A stretch of DNA of 64,000 nucleotides from NCBI GenBank assembly GCA_015680685.1, contig MNCI01035086.1, positions 466 through 64,465 on the forward strand. The letters are read 5' to 3'. The translations under genes were made by a program, and so were the position numbers. Each line of letters begins with the position of its first letter. The first letter of the stretch is position 1. Below the pieces are notes generated by a model. The model searched no databases and was not told the DNA's origin. It saw only the letters and a list, made by a program, of their open reading frames with translations. Of the stretch, positions 10,524 to 21,885 are shown piece after piece. The stretch is from Gnetum montanum. Taxonomy: Eukaryota; Streptophyta; Gnetopsida; Gnetales; Gnetaceae.

Positions 10524-11370
10524 TCATATGAATTGCAATCTGCCTTGTAACCCGCGTAGCTCCTTAAGGTTGGCAAGTGGTGCTAAGTTGATAATGACCT
10601 TAACCTTATCAGGGTCTACGTGTATGCCTACTTCCAATACTACTAAGCCTAACATGTAGCTCGTCTTGACACCAAAGACACATTTCTTAGGATTTAGCCT
10701 AAGTTCATGCTTTAGGCAGTGTTTGAGCACAAGGTCTACGTCATCTGCATGGTTGTGTGATGCCTTGGATTTAATTGTTATATCGTCAATGTAATCACTG
10801 AGTAGACTTAATAGGTAATCACTAAAGATGTATGTCATGGATCGTTGATAAGTTGCTCCTACATTCTTGAGTCTGAAGGGTGTCATTGTGTAGAAAAAGG
10901 TACCCTAAGGGGTCATGAAGGTAGTATTGAGCTAGTGCTCTAGGTTGATTCAAATCTGGTTGTACCTCGAGAACCCATCCATAAAGGACAACAAGGCATG
11001 ACTAGTAGTAATATTGACCAATTGGTCAATACTAGGCAATGGGAAATCATCTTTGATGGTTGCCTTGTTGACGTCCCAGAAGTCTATGCAAATGCATATA
11101 CTTCTATTTTTCTTAGGGACAATGATGATGTTGGAGACCCAGTTAGCATAATCAATGCCTTGGATGAAACTAGCTTTGTAGAGCTTGGTGATTCATTACA
11201 AACTACCAATGCCACTCCAAGCCTAACCTTACAGGCTTTCTGCTTAATTGGTTTCATGTTGGGATTGAGGATTACGTTAGGCTACACTACATGAGGATCA
11301 AGGCCTAGCATGTCTTCGTAAGACCATGTGAATGCTTTGATGTTTTCGTTAAGCACTCTTGCAATGTTTA
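10524..11370 (-). pseudogene. B1 reverse transcriptase
   Basis: Minus-strand RT fingers/palm/thumb. Visible in order: FTWSYEDMLGLDP-like entry (about 11350), IIIVPKKN and ICIDFWDVNKA (about 11090), DDFPLPSIDQLV (about 11030), FMDGFSRYNQI (about 10980), MTPFRLKNVGATYQRSM (10886), the catalytic YIDD at about 10785, and LNPKKCVFGV. The catalytic Asp pair is intact, but stops and shifts separate the blocks. It starts about 300 bases after the predicted splice acceptor at 11677. Confidence 0.85.
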
Positions 11371-11809
11371 GGCATGTCAAGGCTTTAACAAAGAACTAAG
11401 TTTCAGTGTTCTTGCCTCACCACTAGATGTTGCTATGGGGACTTTAACAAAGGGATCCTCGTTGACATCACCCACCTCTAGATCTAAAGCCCTAACTAGA
11501 TAATCTAGCTAATCTAGCGGTGCCTCTACAGATGTTCTATATTCATCATAGGCTATGGGCTCAAGATCTGAGCACTATGGGTTGATACATCATGTAAGAT
11601 TACCATATGACCTAGTGAAAACCAACAATGAAAGAAGATGCTTGTACGTAGACATGTTGTAAATCTTGTGATACTCCTGCAAAAAACAACCAGAAAAATG
11701 TCAAGTCACACCTGTCTTAATAAGAGCAATATGTGCAATTAAAGAAAATAATATGATCAGATTTTACCTAAGTGTGCGAATGATGTTAAGAAGCAAGGGA
11801 TGCGTGGGC

Positions 11810-11900
11810 TGGTTTTGGGCCTCAGTAGGCCATGGGGCTGCTAATTTAAGGTCTTAGCAAATCACAAAATGCTAGTTTAACATTGTAGCAGATGATGGAT
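11810..11900. repeat. Minisatellite units inside B1 intron, left
   Basis: Two or three units related to the 7741-8140 array (GCTAATTTAAGGTCTTAGCA, then TGCTAGTTTAACATTGTAGC). They lie near the acceptor edge of the intron-like segment. Confidence 0.6.
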
Positions 11901-13480
11901 ATGCAAAATGTGTTATTGGAATGAGGTTTATGTGTTAGGAAAGAAAAGTTGGTTGGGACGCTTATCGGGCAACCAAAAAAATTCAAAATTTGTCTAAGTC
12001 CAAAGATTGCCAAAAAAATCAAAAAAATTTCTAACTCTAGTGACTACCCTTATCCCTAGCTATGCTTGGCACTATTAAGTGTAGCAATGGGTAGGTGAAA
12101 ATTTAAGTGGTCCCCAAGGGTATATAAGTGCATTTTACCCTTGCTAAATTTGTCATTGTTAAAAGGTAAAAACAAACTTTTAGAGCATAGCGTGGTTGCA
12201 AGAGCATAGTTTGCCAAAGATGTCGCACCAATGTGGGCACCAGCACCCTAGTCTAGTTAATGTGGAAAAGGGAGATTGAGTCCTGGAGTGCATTCTGTGG
12301 GCATGTATGAAGGAGAGGAGGGCACTATTGACTGCTAGGTATGCTGCTATGCTCACCCTTTTACTATTTTCTGCCATTTTTTGTACTTAGTCATTGGGGT
12401 TTGGGAGTGGCACCCTACCTTGGTAGGGGCCACCATTGCTGCAACCATGGAAGAGGGTGCACATGTTAAAAGGGTTTCACCTCTCTTCTTCTTCTTTTTC
12501 CTTTTGGAATGGACATCAGGCCACGCAGAAACATGTGCAGGATGGGGGGCTAATGGTTTGCATTTTTTTGGACAAGGGTTTCAATAGCCATGGTTGTGAC
12601 GACTATCTATGTAGCCATAGATGGGGAGACCACAAGCCAGAGTGGGATTGAGAGGGAAGGATAGAATTAATTATGTTTATTTTTGGTTCTTCGTCTCATG
12701 TGCTATGGGGGGTTTATTGGTGACACCCTGACATGGTAGTGGCTATCGCCATTGTGGTCATTGTGATCGTGTGGCAAAAGGGAGGGAGTAGCAATGGGCT
12801 TATGCATGGCCGTATGTGCGGCTAGGGGCTTTGGTTACAATAGTAGGGATGAGGGTTTAGGGGTTGCCATTGCCCATAAGGCAAGGTGCATGATGGAGGT
12901 AGTTAGCTATTTTATTTTTGGCAAAACATTCATCATTTTTCTGGGAGCATAAGCAGCAACTGACATGTTTGCTTTGAGATTATTTTTTGGGGCTATGCTC
13001 TCAGGGAGCAAAGCCAATAGTTAGAAATTTTTTCTTTAAAAATTTTGTGAAATTTTAGGGCTACGCTCACTAGGAGCGTAGCTTAGAGTTAGAAAATTTT
13101 GGATTGCTCTGGACTATGCTTCTCAGAGTTAGAAAGTTTGAAACAAAAATTTGCTAAATCTAAAAAATGCCAATGATGTTAAAGTTGCTATGATGTCAAA
13201 CATGTGAGCTAAGACAATGTAAAATGTGCAAACATGCAAAATGAAATATTAACGCTATGCTAAATGTGCTATACCCTAGTGAGTACCAGGCACGTCAAAT
13301 GTATACGTTAATGTCCTATACTCGCAGGGCCTAGGGAGCTCTAAGAGATATTTTTCTAAGTTACATTATATTATGTTAATTTTTGCTAAATGTGAATTAA
13401 TGTGTTTTTTACAAAATGCATCTGTTGCGTACTAACACTATGTTGGCTGTTTGTGTGATTGTAGGGTATTATTAAAGATA
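11901..13480. other. Non-coding segment upstream of antisense gene relic
   Basis: No supported coding sequence. It holds GGGTATATAAGTGC at about 12119 (possible plus-strand TATA box) and, at 12990-13130, palindromes related to those in the B1 LTR: a degenerate one near 12992 and GCTACGCTC-ACTAG-GAGCGTAGC at 13060-13082, each followed by TTAGAAA(A)TTTT. This could be the promoter region of the plus-strand gene at 13519-17057, but that is inference. Confidence 0.45.
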
Positions 13481-13518
13481 ATTTTGATCATTGTAGAGCT
13501 TTTCTACATCCTTTGCTA

Positions 13519-16500
13519 CATGAGAAAGCCTGTACCCAAGATGCCTGCCTCAGACATGAAGTTGGGTCATCAGGCAATATGATTTTAGCCAAGGGCTTTT
13601 GAGTTCCTAGCCTTCTTGCTACAACAATTCAATGTGATCATGTGGTCACTCCTAGCAGTGGAGGCTATAGCTGCCATCATTAAGACATAGCTTCCCAGGG
13701 CTAACTAGGGCATACTAAGGTTCATGTCCAATGAGCCCACAACTAGTGATGGACGAGCAAGAGGTTTGAGGTGAGGCATTAGGGGTACCCATCCCCTAGC
13801 CAGGATCTGGGGAATGCCAGAGTTCTCTTGTTACAATAAGGAAAACACCCTCTTCGTGGCTATGCGCATGCATACGATGTTCTAGAACCTGCTTGGAACT
13901 ATATACTAAGTCAGAGGGTAAATGCTCATGCTTTTGCATTATGCTCTATTATTGTTGGCCATGCTAGATTTGCTAATTGCTAGTTGCTCATGTTTGATGT
14001 CAAGTTTAAAGTTGATGATGAGGGGCTCGACGATGAACCAGGGACTTTTGCCTTAACTCGCATTGCCTTAAAGGTGTTCTCCTCTAGTCTAAACCTTTAG
14101 GAGGTTGTGATTGAGTAGGTGGGAGAGGACTTAGAGATCTATCCTACCTACTACTGAAAGGCATTCGAATGGTGCATGACCTATGGTTGGATTAATGAGG
14201 GATGAGCTAGTGGCAAGCCCAACTTCAGGGAGCCAGTTGTGCGACCACCTTCGTCGAGCATACCATTTGTTCAACGTAAGCATTTGTTACGTGGCTTAGC
14301 TTTTATTGCTTACTCAGATGCACTTGTTAATTTACCCTTGCATAATGTTAATGTTGTATTTGCCTATGTTATAACTGCAGTTGCTTCAGAAGAGGTGACG
14401 GTGGTTACCACAGGCTACAGTGAGGCCACCCTCATAATGAAATACAATGATGTGAAGGGGGCACAACATTGGTTGTGCCATAAGGCCTTAGATGCGTTGA
14501 CTAGTCAGTTAACATGTGTTGGGTTAATGGACCTCTTCTTGGCCCTTAGCCTAAGCACTCCAATGGTCAAGATGGTCACTATTATTAATTCCTTCAATAG
14601 CGATGCATGCTGCTTCATCACTCATATGCATAGAGTGAGGGTGGTCCTAGACCTCAATGATGCTTTCTTTGCAAACTTCTTTGGCCTCCTCTCTGAAGGC
14701 TCATTAGTCATTGACAAGGCCAACAAAGAGGTAGACTACAAAGGAGAGATTGAGGAGTGGTTGGGAACCACTTGATCTTGTAAAGGAATCGTGGTTAGAC
14801 ATGTGTGTGCCTAAGGTTCGAGAGGTCTACCCTCCTTTTCATGCCTGTGCTTTTTTGAAGCTACTCCCCCAAGAAAAAATCCTTAGGGTAGAGCAAGCTA
14901 ATGAGGGAGGTTTTGGAGGAGGACACCAGATTTAACTAGGCCTCCTTCATCAGTATCAGATTGCAAGTGGAGATCACTAAACTTCACTACAACCTATAAG
15001 CAAGGTCTCACGTTCACTTTGCATTCTTTGTAGCATATTTGTGAAGGTTTGTGGAATTTCTAGTGATCCGAGATAATGGGCATTAGGTTGTGTAGGATTG
15101 CGAGTAGCTATCCAAGCCTTAGGTTAAGCACTTGTTCACAACCACTTGTGCGTAGGACCCCCATAGGGGACTGATGAGTCCTACTTAGTTACGACAAAAG
15201 CTCATTTGGGGAGGTCATGATCACACTATTCTTGTGACAGCATAGGTGAGTGCCCCCCAATGGTTGTTGGGGATGCAAGCAAGGCTAACCAATATATCAT
15301 AGAGATCGTGGGGCCTTCTAAGATGATAATTAAGAGGCCATGCTCAGTAGAGTAGGTTGCCCCTATGGTTAGATAGGCAAGCATCAAGAAGGTTTGCCTC
15401 AAGATACCCATCTTCTATTCAATGGTTGCAGGTTAGTGGACATGCCTTAGATGCACTTATGTGGTATTGTTTCATATTTATAGTTTTTATGGTTTCTTGC
15501 TATGTCATGCTAACACTATTATACTATGTTTATGGATTAGACACGAGGGTTGCTGAAGAAGTAGTGGAAGTGGTAGCAACAAAGATGGCTCCTTCTCAAG
15601 TTGAAGACGAGGAAGCATGTGGAGGGGAGCTGCCTGAGGCCATGGAGACCTTCTAACAGTTTGATGTAGAGGGGTTGTTCCACCTTGAGAGTGATTTTAC
15701 TAGCCTCTTCGATAACGTGTAGCTGGGAGATCCTCTTGCGCTGACACCTAAGTGCTTGCTAGGTAAATGCTTTAATTTGCCATCTACTTTCTCCCTTTGC
15801 TCTTGCATCTTTGGTTGTTAATTATTAAGTGTTACATTGTGTTGGATTATAACCTGATATGTCCTTGCTAGTAATCCATCGCCAATGCCTACCCACCACA
15901 TAAAGCCACGGGTAGAGACACGATATAAATTTTCCTTCATGGAAGGCATAGTTGAGGACATGATGGACCACTGTTTGTTGTTTTGCTTGAATTACTTTAG
16001 TAATTTTGTGCTTAGTCTATGGCTAATGTTGATTTGCTTATTATATGCCAATAGGTTCTAAGCTCCCTTGGGATCCAAACTAGGTGGCTAAGGTGGATGC
16101 CATCCCTAAGTACCCACCGAGGTGGAGTAGGTGCCTTGCCGTGTGTACGAGGTAGTTAGCAAGTGCACGCTTTCTAGTTCGAAAGCATTATGGACCTATA
16201 GGCACTTGAATGAGCACTTGCAAAAATGCATGCATGAACTTGAGGAGACCATGGTGAGCCTAAGTGCAAAGAACAAGGACCTTTAGCCCCTTTATGATTT
16301 CTTATCAGCTTGGGCACAAGGGGACAATACCTTGCAAACTGCAAAGATTGATTATGCTAGGTACTGGTTGACAATCTGGGGCAAAAATGAGGTCACTAGG
16401 GAGATTATTAAGCAAAGGTTTTAGATGGATCTACTTTCCTGAAAGAGCCAGGAGTGGAAGAGCTTCAACGCTAAGGTGTGCAAGTGGGGGCAAATGCAAA

Positions 16501-17057
16501 AAGACCATAAGTGCCACTAAAAATGTGAGTAAGATGCATATTTTTAGCAGTTGAAAAAAGAGTTTGTCAAAGCCCACAACCTTGAGTTTTTCATTAAGGC
16601 GATTGGTGGGAGCCACGCCTTTGAGCTATTTACTTAACATGTAGTGGTTAGTGGGTCCTTGGAGCAGAAGATTGCCATGCCCTCAAGGGAGACATCTACT
16701 ACCATCTTTTCAATGTAATCGTTTGCATGGACCACCATGAACGAGGGCAAGACCCTTGCAGGTGTTAACTTTAGCCACAAGGATTGGACGCAGCTATTAG
16801 AGGCTGAGATCCTTTGACGTTTGGAGGAAGGCCTTGATAGACTACCTTCAAAAATGGTCAAGGTGGGATCCTCTTAGATTAGTTTTTATTTTGTTTTGTT
16901 TTTATGTCATGGTTTTTTTGTTAAGTTGTGTATTGTACATCGATTTACAAATTTTTTTTGTGATGGTTATCTTTAGTAGGCACCAAGCGATGCTACGGGC
17001 CCCAATGATGTGGTGGATGAAGAGGAGCCTCCACCACCACCTAGCACCACTGGCTGA
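13519..17057 (+). pseudogene. Antisense multi-exon gene relic inside B1 intron
   Basis: Plus-strand coding sequence in several exons, opposite to B1. Clear GT-AG introns are 13918-13983 and 14276-14380; across the second, the frame joins without a break and continues about 120 codons (LALSLSTPMVKMVTIINSF; FFGLLSEGSLVID). Later exons include about 15541-15762 (Asp/Glu-rich), about 15878-15970 (KFSFMEGIVEDMMDH), a coiled-coil-like stretch near 16190 (HLQKCMHELEETM) and a last exon about 16981-17057 ending EEEPPPPPSTTG then TGA. Internal stops are mostly TAG/TGA. Part of it resembles the helical 'putative plant transposon protein' domain of extra ORFs in plant Ty3/gypsy elements, but I do not firmly recognise it. 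Function unknown. Confidence 0.5.
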
Positions 17058-17239
17058 TTAGATCTTGATGGACCCCTATCACTGGGCATTTTTGTAATTT
17101 GTATATTTTTGCATGGTGTAGTATGGGCGATCATGTCATGTAACATTATTCTTTTATGGAATATAGTGAATTTGTTTCTATACGATGTGCATTGTTGTAT
17201 ATTAAGTGTTGATAGTGCGATGAATTGATGCAAAGTAAT

Positions 17240-17525
17240 TGCTAGTTTTAGGCCGTTTTAGGCCACGTATGTGGATAATGTTTTGATAGTTTTAGGCCAT
17301 TCTGGTCCTAGTGATGATTTAGGGCCATTTCAAGCCATGCATTAAAATGGAGAGTGTTGCCAGTTTTGGGGCATGGTAGGCTGCATTGGTACTTTTAGGC
17401 CATTTCAGGCCATGTGATAGGAAGGGAAAAAGGCTACCAATTTTAGTCCTTGGTGGGCCATGCGGTAGTTTAAGGCCTTCTCGTACCATGCATGCTAGTT
17501 TTAGGCCTTGGAAGACCATGGGATG
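17240..17525. repeat. Minisatellite in B1 intron, right
   Basis: About eight degenerate units with AGTTTTAGGCC(A/T)T followed by C/GGGCCATG-like sequence. Same design as the array at 7741-8140, though the consensus differs (AGGCC for AGGTC). It lies between the antisense gene's stop and the predicted intron donor. Confidence 0.7.
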
Positions 17526-17778
17526 TTTCTATAAGTTTTTGAATCTTATGATTTTTTATGTGTTTTTGCTTTTTTTACTGTGTAAATTGATGACTGAAAA
17601 ATAAACAAAAGTATAAACATCACAACAAGAGAAGAAAAAAATGCATAAGCATAGAAAGATAAACAATGCAAAAGTGCAAACTAAGTAAAGAATGTAAAAC
17701 GTGAACAGAATGCAAACAAGTCAAGCATTCAGAAGTAGGGCAGGCAGGGATCTAGTGCCTATTGGACCAAGGACATAC

Positions 17779-20700
17779 CTTAGTCACATAGTTGTTTCCT
17801 AACCTGGTGTGGGTTAGGTGGTGCATAGGGCCTAGAGGTTACGATACAGTAGTCGCCTTGACCTTTGTCAGCTATATCAAATGGTAATTCTACCCACAAA
17901 GTGTCTTTTGAATAGTTAGGGATTTCTATTAGCTCTTTGAGTTGGTGTACTTTATATCTTTTGCTTTTGTCCTCTATGGGAGGCATGTCATTAGGGAACT
18001 CTATCTCTAACCCTTGTTCAATGTCGATGTTGTTGATGGTCAGAGGGGCTACATTGTCATCATGTATGATAACCTCTGCACCTTCATATGGAAGGTAGCT
18101 TTATTGATGGATTGGGGAGGGGATAGCTCGCATTTGGGCTAACTAGGGCCTACCCAAGATTAGGTTGAAACCTAACATCTCCTCAATAACTATGAAATCA
18201 ACTATGATGGGGAATTGCTCCCTTTCCACAAAGGTTATCTTGATAGTTCCGCTTACGATAACACATGACTCACTGAAAGACTTCAAGCATGTTGTCTTTG
18301 TTGGTTGAATCTACTTAGTAAGACTAAGTTTGTTAATGACTGTGTATGGGATGACGTTGGTTGCCACCTTGTCGTCAACATGCACTCTGCGAATCCCACA
18401 TTCTCCCACGTGGATAGTTATGAACATCAGTGTGGTGATGACTTGACCCTTCTCGGGGTCTACCTTGATCGCTTCATCTCAAAATGCCAGGGACATTGAA
18501 CTTGATTCCCACAAGGGAGGAGGTAACATCAAAGCGTTAATGGACTGTTCGTCTACTGGGATGTCCTCCACGATAGGAATGGAGGTTAACTTGTGCCAAT
18601 GTGTTAGAGTTGTATTTTTCTATTTTAAAGCTTGCTTGACTTGTGCCAATGTGTTAAGGAAATCCTTTTTGCTATCCGTTGCTTTATTGTTGGTTGCCTT
18701 TAGCTTCTCCATGCGACCTAAGAGATGGATCTCTCGTGGAGGGGATTTGAACTTGGTTTACTTTGGAGCCTCAGTGCTCCATTGTTGGTCTCTTTGCTTT
18801 GGAGCCTCAATGCTCTGTTGTTGACTACTTGTTGCAATGGCCTCTTTAGTTGGTTGGGCCATTGGTATGAAAGACATGGGGATAGGATTTGAGGGACCTA
18901 ATGCCCTTTACTTTTGGTGTTGCCTAAGCATCCAATCGGTGAGGTGCTCGTTAGGCATCCCAGCTTACCATCTTGTTTTCTTGTTGGCACTGTTTGCAAG
19001 ATAGGGTCTTGCACAAGTAGGAGTTGATGCATTGTCCACCACTAGACTCCCAATAGGCGAGGAATCAACACATCGTTGTGTCCTTATGAAAAAGTGTGTT
19101 CAGGCTATTAAGCTACAACATGTTGCAAGGCCCTGACAATGAAGGGCATTATAGGCACCTGAGGTGGTGCTCTAATGACAAAAGGAATCCTAGAATTGGT
19201 TGATGCTAAGGAGGCCCCAGTGTTGGCAGAGGGCACATGACCCACGAATGGTTCCCATGCCAGTTTAGTATTGTCATCAATGCTAATGGCATGAACGAGG
19301 TACCTTGCACCACTTATGTTTAGAGGGTCCTTATAAACCCTCATTGATTGATTTTGGGGGTGCACTGGGTTGGTAGCATCAAGGGCCAACTTACCTTTGT
19401 TAATCATATGTTGAATTTCATCTTGTAAAGCCATGCAAACGTCTATTTCATGACCTTGCAATTGGTGATACTGGAAAAATCAATCTAATTGGATATGCTT
19501 AGGGACTAGAGGCTTATTAGGCAGTGTGGCCAAAGTATTTTTGACAAGCTCACAATATCAATCATACCACTTGCAAGCATCCACAAACATCTACTTGTAC
19601 TGGATGCGTCCAACATTAAGTATTTGGTCCAAGAGCTTAGCCCGCTTGATAGGCAATGGTGTATACTTTGGGTGATCCTTGTGCTCGAAGTTAGGCCTTG
19701 TGGCAGCTAGTGCCATGGCTGCCAACGATGTAGGTTGGTTAGTCATTGCAGTGCTAGAGCAGGCCACCTTGTTGTTGGTTAGTGCCTTAGATAACTTGGC
19801 CATTGGTTTGGCATTGGTCAACTTAGCCTCATTGGCCACCGATGCAATGACTATAGTTGCTTGTTGGCCTTTGTCCTTATCTTTCTCCTTCTTTACATGT
19901 AAATTCTTGTAGGCCACATAGATCAAATCCTTGCTGGCCTTTGCCACATCTTAAATACTCTTAGTTTGAGAAAATGCTTGGCTTAGGGATTGTGGGGCAA
20001 GGTAATATAGTTTCAACTTGATAAAGTTGTTTACTGTGCCTTTGAAAATGGCTAGCAGATGGATCTCTATCATAGGCTTGTGAATCTCATTAAGGGAAGC
20101 ACTCCACTACTAAATAAATTTCTACATGGGCTCTAGGTAGCCTTGCTTCACTTGCATTAGTTAGTCTAGGGTTACTTTAGGCTTCAAGTTGTATTTGATG
20201 TGTGTAATGAATTGCGTGAGCAATTCCTCCAATGAAGAGATGGAGCCCCTGAGGAGCACACGGTAGTAATCTAATGCTTTGTTAGTTAGGGACATGGTGA
20301 AGACATAGATGATGGCATTTGGCCAAGCTTGTAGTAAGAGGCAGTGCAACCAAAAGGTGACCATATGAGCATTGGGGTTTCCTTCACTGTTATATTTGGT
20401 GAATTATGGGAGTAGGACCCCTATAGATAGCACCAGTGGTGGGACCGTAGGACTAATTGGATCATCTTGGTAGTAGGCCATCACTTGTACTATTTTAGAG
20501 GAGGCAGCCTTGAGCTGCTTGACCTCTTCAGTGAGGCTTTGAATTAGCTAGAATGCTTGATCCAAGCTGGGTGTGGTGGTAGTAGGCTGCACAGGTTGTG
20601 TTACCCATGGAGATTGTTGGGTGGCCCACGACCTACCTTCAGGCTATATGACCACATGCAATGCTTGTTATGTGGGTTGTGCCATTGACATAGCACCTAG

Positions 20701-21491
20701 GCCCCACCACTGGTTGGTGGTTTGGCCCATCAAAAAAGTGTTGATGTGACAGGTAGAATGAATGATGCCTGAGTCATGTATGATGGGGGGAAAAACATGT
20801 GTAGTGTGCATGTAAGGGTGCATAGGCGCAACGGTTGTTGCTGCAGAAGGGTGGGTGACCTAAATAGTCTGAAGAGCTTGAATGGACTAAACAACCTGGG
20901 AAGAGATAACGGAAGGCATGCTAAAGGGAAGGTTGAAGAGTGGGGCAACATCTTGATGTGCTTGTTGCATCTTGTAACTTTTCACCATGGGTGTTGACCT
21001 GGGCAATGACATGGGACTACAAGATGATGGAGGAGGAATAACAGAGGTCGCTCGCTAGAATGAGGCATGGAATGGGTTATCATGCTTAGACTAAGCCTCA
21101 AATTCATTTGGCTCCTCATGGAGTCGCTCCTCGTAGTCTATGCCTACCTCATAGCCCACATTGTGGATGAGGTTCTCCAACATCCACTGGTAGTCTTTCA
21201 TAAGCAAAATAAAGTCAAAGTCAGAAGGGAACCATTTGCTCCTATTACAATGCATGTATATTTGGCTTCTATTTCTTGGTAGTCTAAAGCCAAACTTGCC
21301 TGGAACTTTGCATAAATGAAGTTGTATTGGTCATTGTTAAGCACCATGACCTTGGGAGGTAGGCTATGCAGCCTAAGAGACTATCTCTGTGCTAGGATAG
21401 GATCCCCAGGAATGTTAACCGGGAGCTCCTACTATATAGGTCAGAACACAACCATGCCCAAAGTAGAGGTCAAGGGTTGCTCAGGGTTCAT
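17779..21491 (-). pseudogene. B1 gag-protease
   Basis: Minus-strand polyprotein: gag forms the particle, protease matures it. ATG at 21491 (MNPEQPLTSTLGMVVF). The core gag helix region is at 20364-20161 (LTNKALDYYRVLLRGSISS, EELLTQFITH). A Lys-rich linker precedes YTPLPIKRAKLLDQI at about 19660, then a zinc-knuckle-like GHEIDVCMALQDEIQ at 19461. Protease is represented by its C-terminal half, GFNLILGRP at about 18150, then YEGAEVIIHDDN. The catalytic DTG/DSG is not clear. Many stops, mostly TAG/TGA. The frame ends at the putative splice donor. Zinc knuckle and LPI motifs are as in other Tat gag proteins. Confidence 0.75.
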
Positions 21492-21861
21492 GATGTGAAG
21501 AGAGATGCAAAATGTTGCTTATGCAGAAAAGGAGAAAAAATGACTAAGTATAAAAACTGCAGGAAAATGACTAAGTGTAGAAAATGCAAAAAAATAACTA
21601 ACTTTAAAATGCAACAGAAACGACTAAGTGTAAACGTGTTGAAAAAATGGCCAACTTTGGGATTATGCTTAGAGCCAACTATGCTTGCTACGTTGGAGCT
21701 AACTATGCTCTAGTGGAGACCCAAAATCTTGACTAAGTGTGAACATTGGTGTTATCGAGTGGGGTTCCAAGTGAACCAATGACAAGAACCAATTTGTACA
21801 AAGTACAAAGAGCACATAAGGCAATAACCAAGGGATTTGGCCAAAGAAGGAAATGGCGAAG

Positions 21862-21880
21862 GCCCTCCTTCTAGTGCTAG
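21862..21880 (-). other. Primer binding site of B1
   Basis: Five bases inside the 5' LTR edge the minus strand reads TAGCACTAGAAGGAGGG. This resembles the TGGCGC-TAGAAGGAGGG type used by several plant Tat-like elements, with CpG decay. It differs clearly from the tRNA-Asp type of C1, A1 and their relatives. The exact tRNA partner is not assigned. Confidence 0.5.
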
Positions 21881-21885
21881 AAAAC

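Larger units (their letters stand above)
11677..17778 (-). other. Putative giant intron of B1 between protease and RT
   Basis: On the minus strand the gag-protease frame stops at ...CTAAG|GTATGTCC (donor at 17778), and coding related to Tat pol resumes after a pyrimidine-rich tract TTGTTTTTTGCAG|GAG (acceptor at 11677). Ogre elements are known to have an intron at this place, normally a few hundred bases. Here it would be 6.1 kb and contains an oppositely oriented gene relic, palindromes and minisatellite units. The alternative is an insertion of other DNA, but no TSD or terminal repeats are visible at these edges. No transcript evidence is available. Confidence 0.5.

Noticed and set aside
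12381-12651. Overlapping plus-strand open frames near 12.5 kb as a gene
   Set aside because: Short, low-complexity (F-rich run from a pyrimidine tract), no domain, no splice continuity with the relic downstream.
14239-14775. Longest open frame (178 codons) as a single-exon gene
   Set aside because: It reads through a canonical intron (14276-14380); coding is better explained as part of a multi-exon relic.
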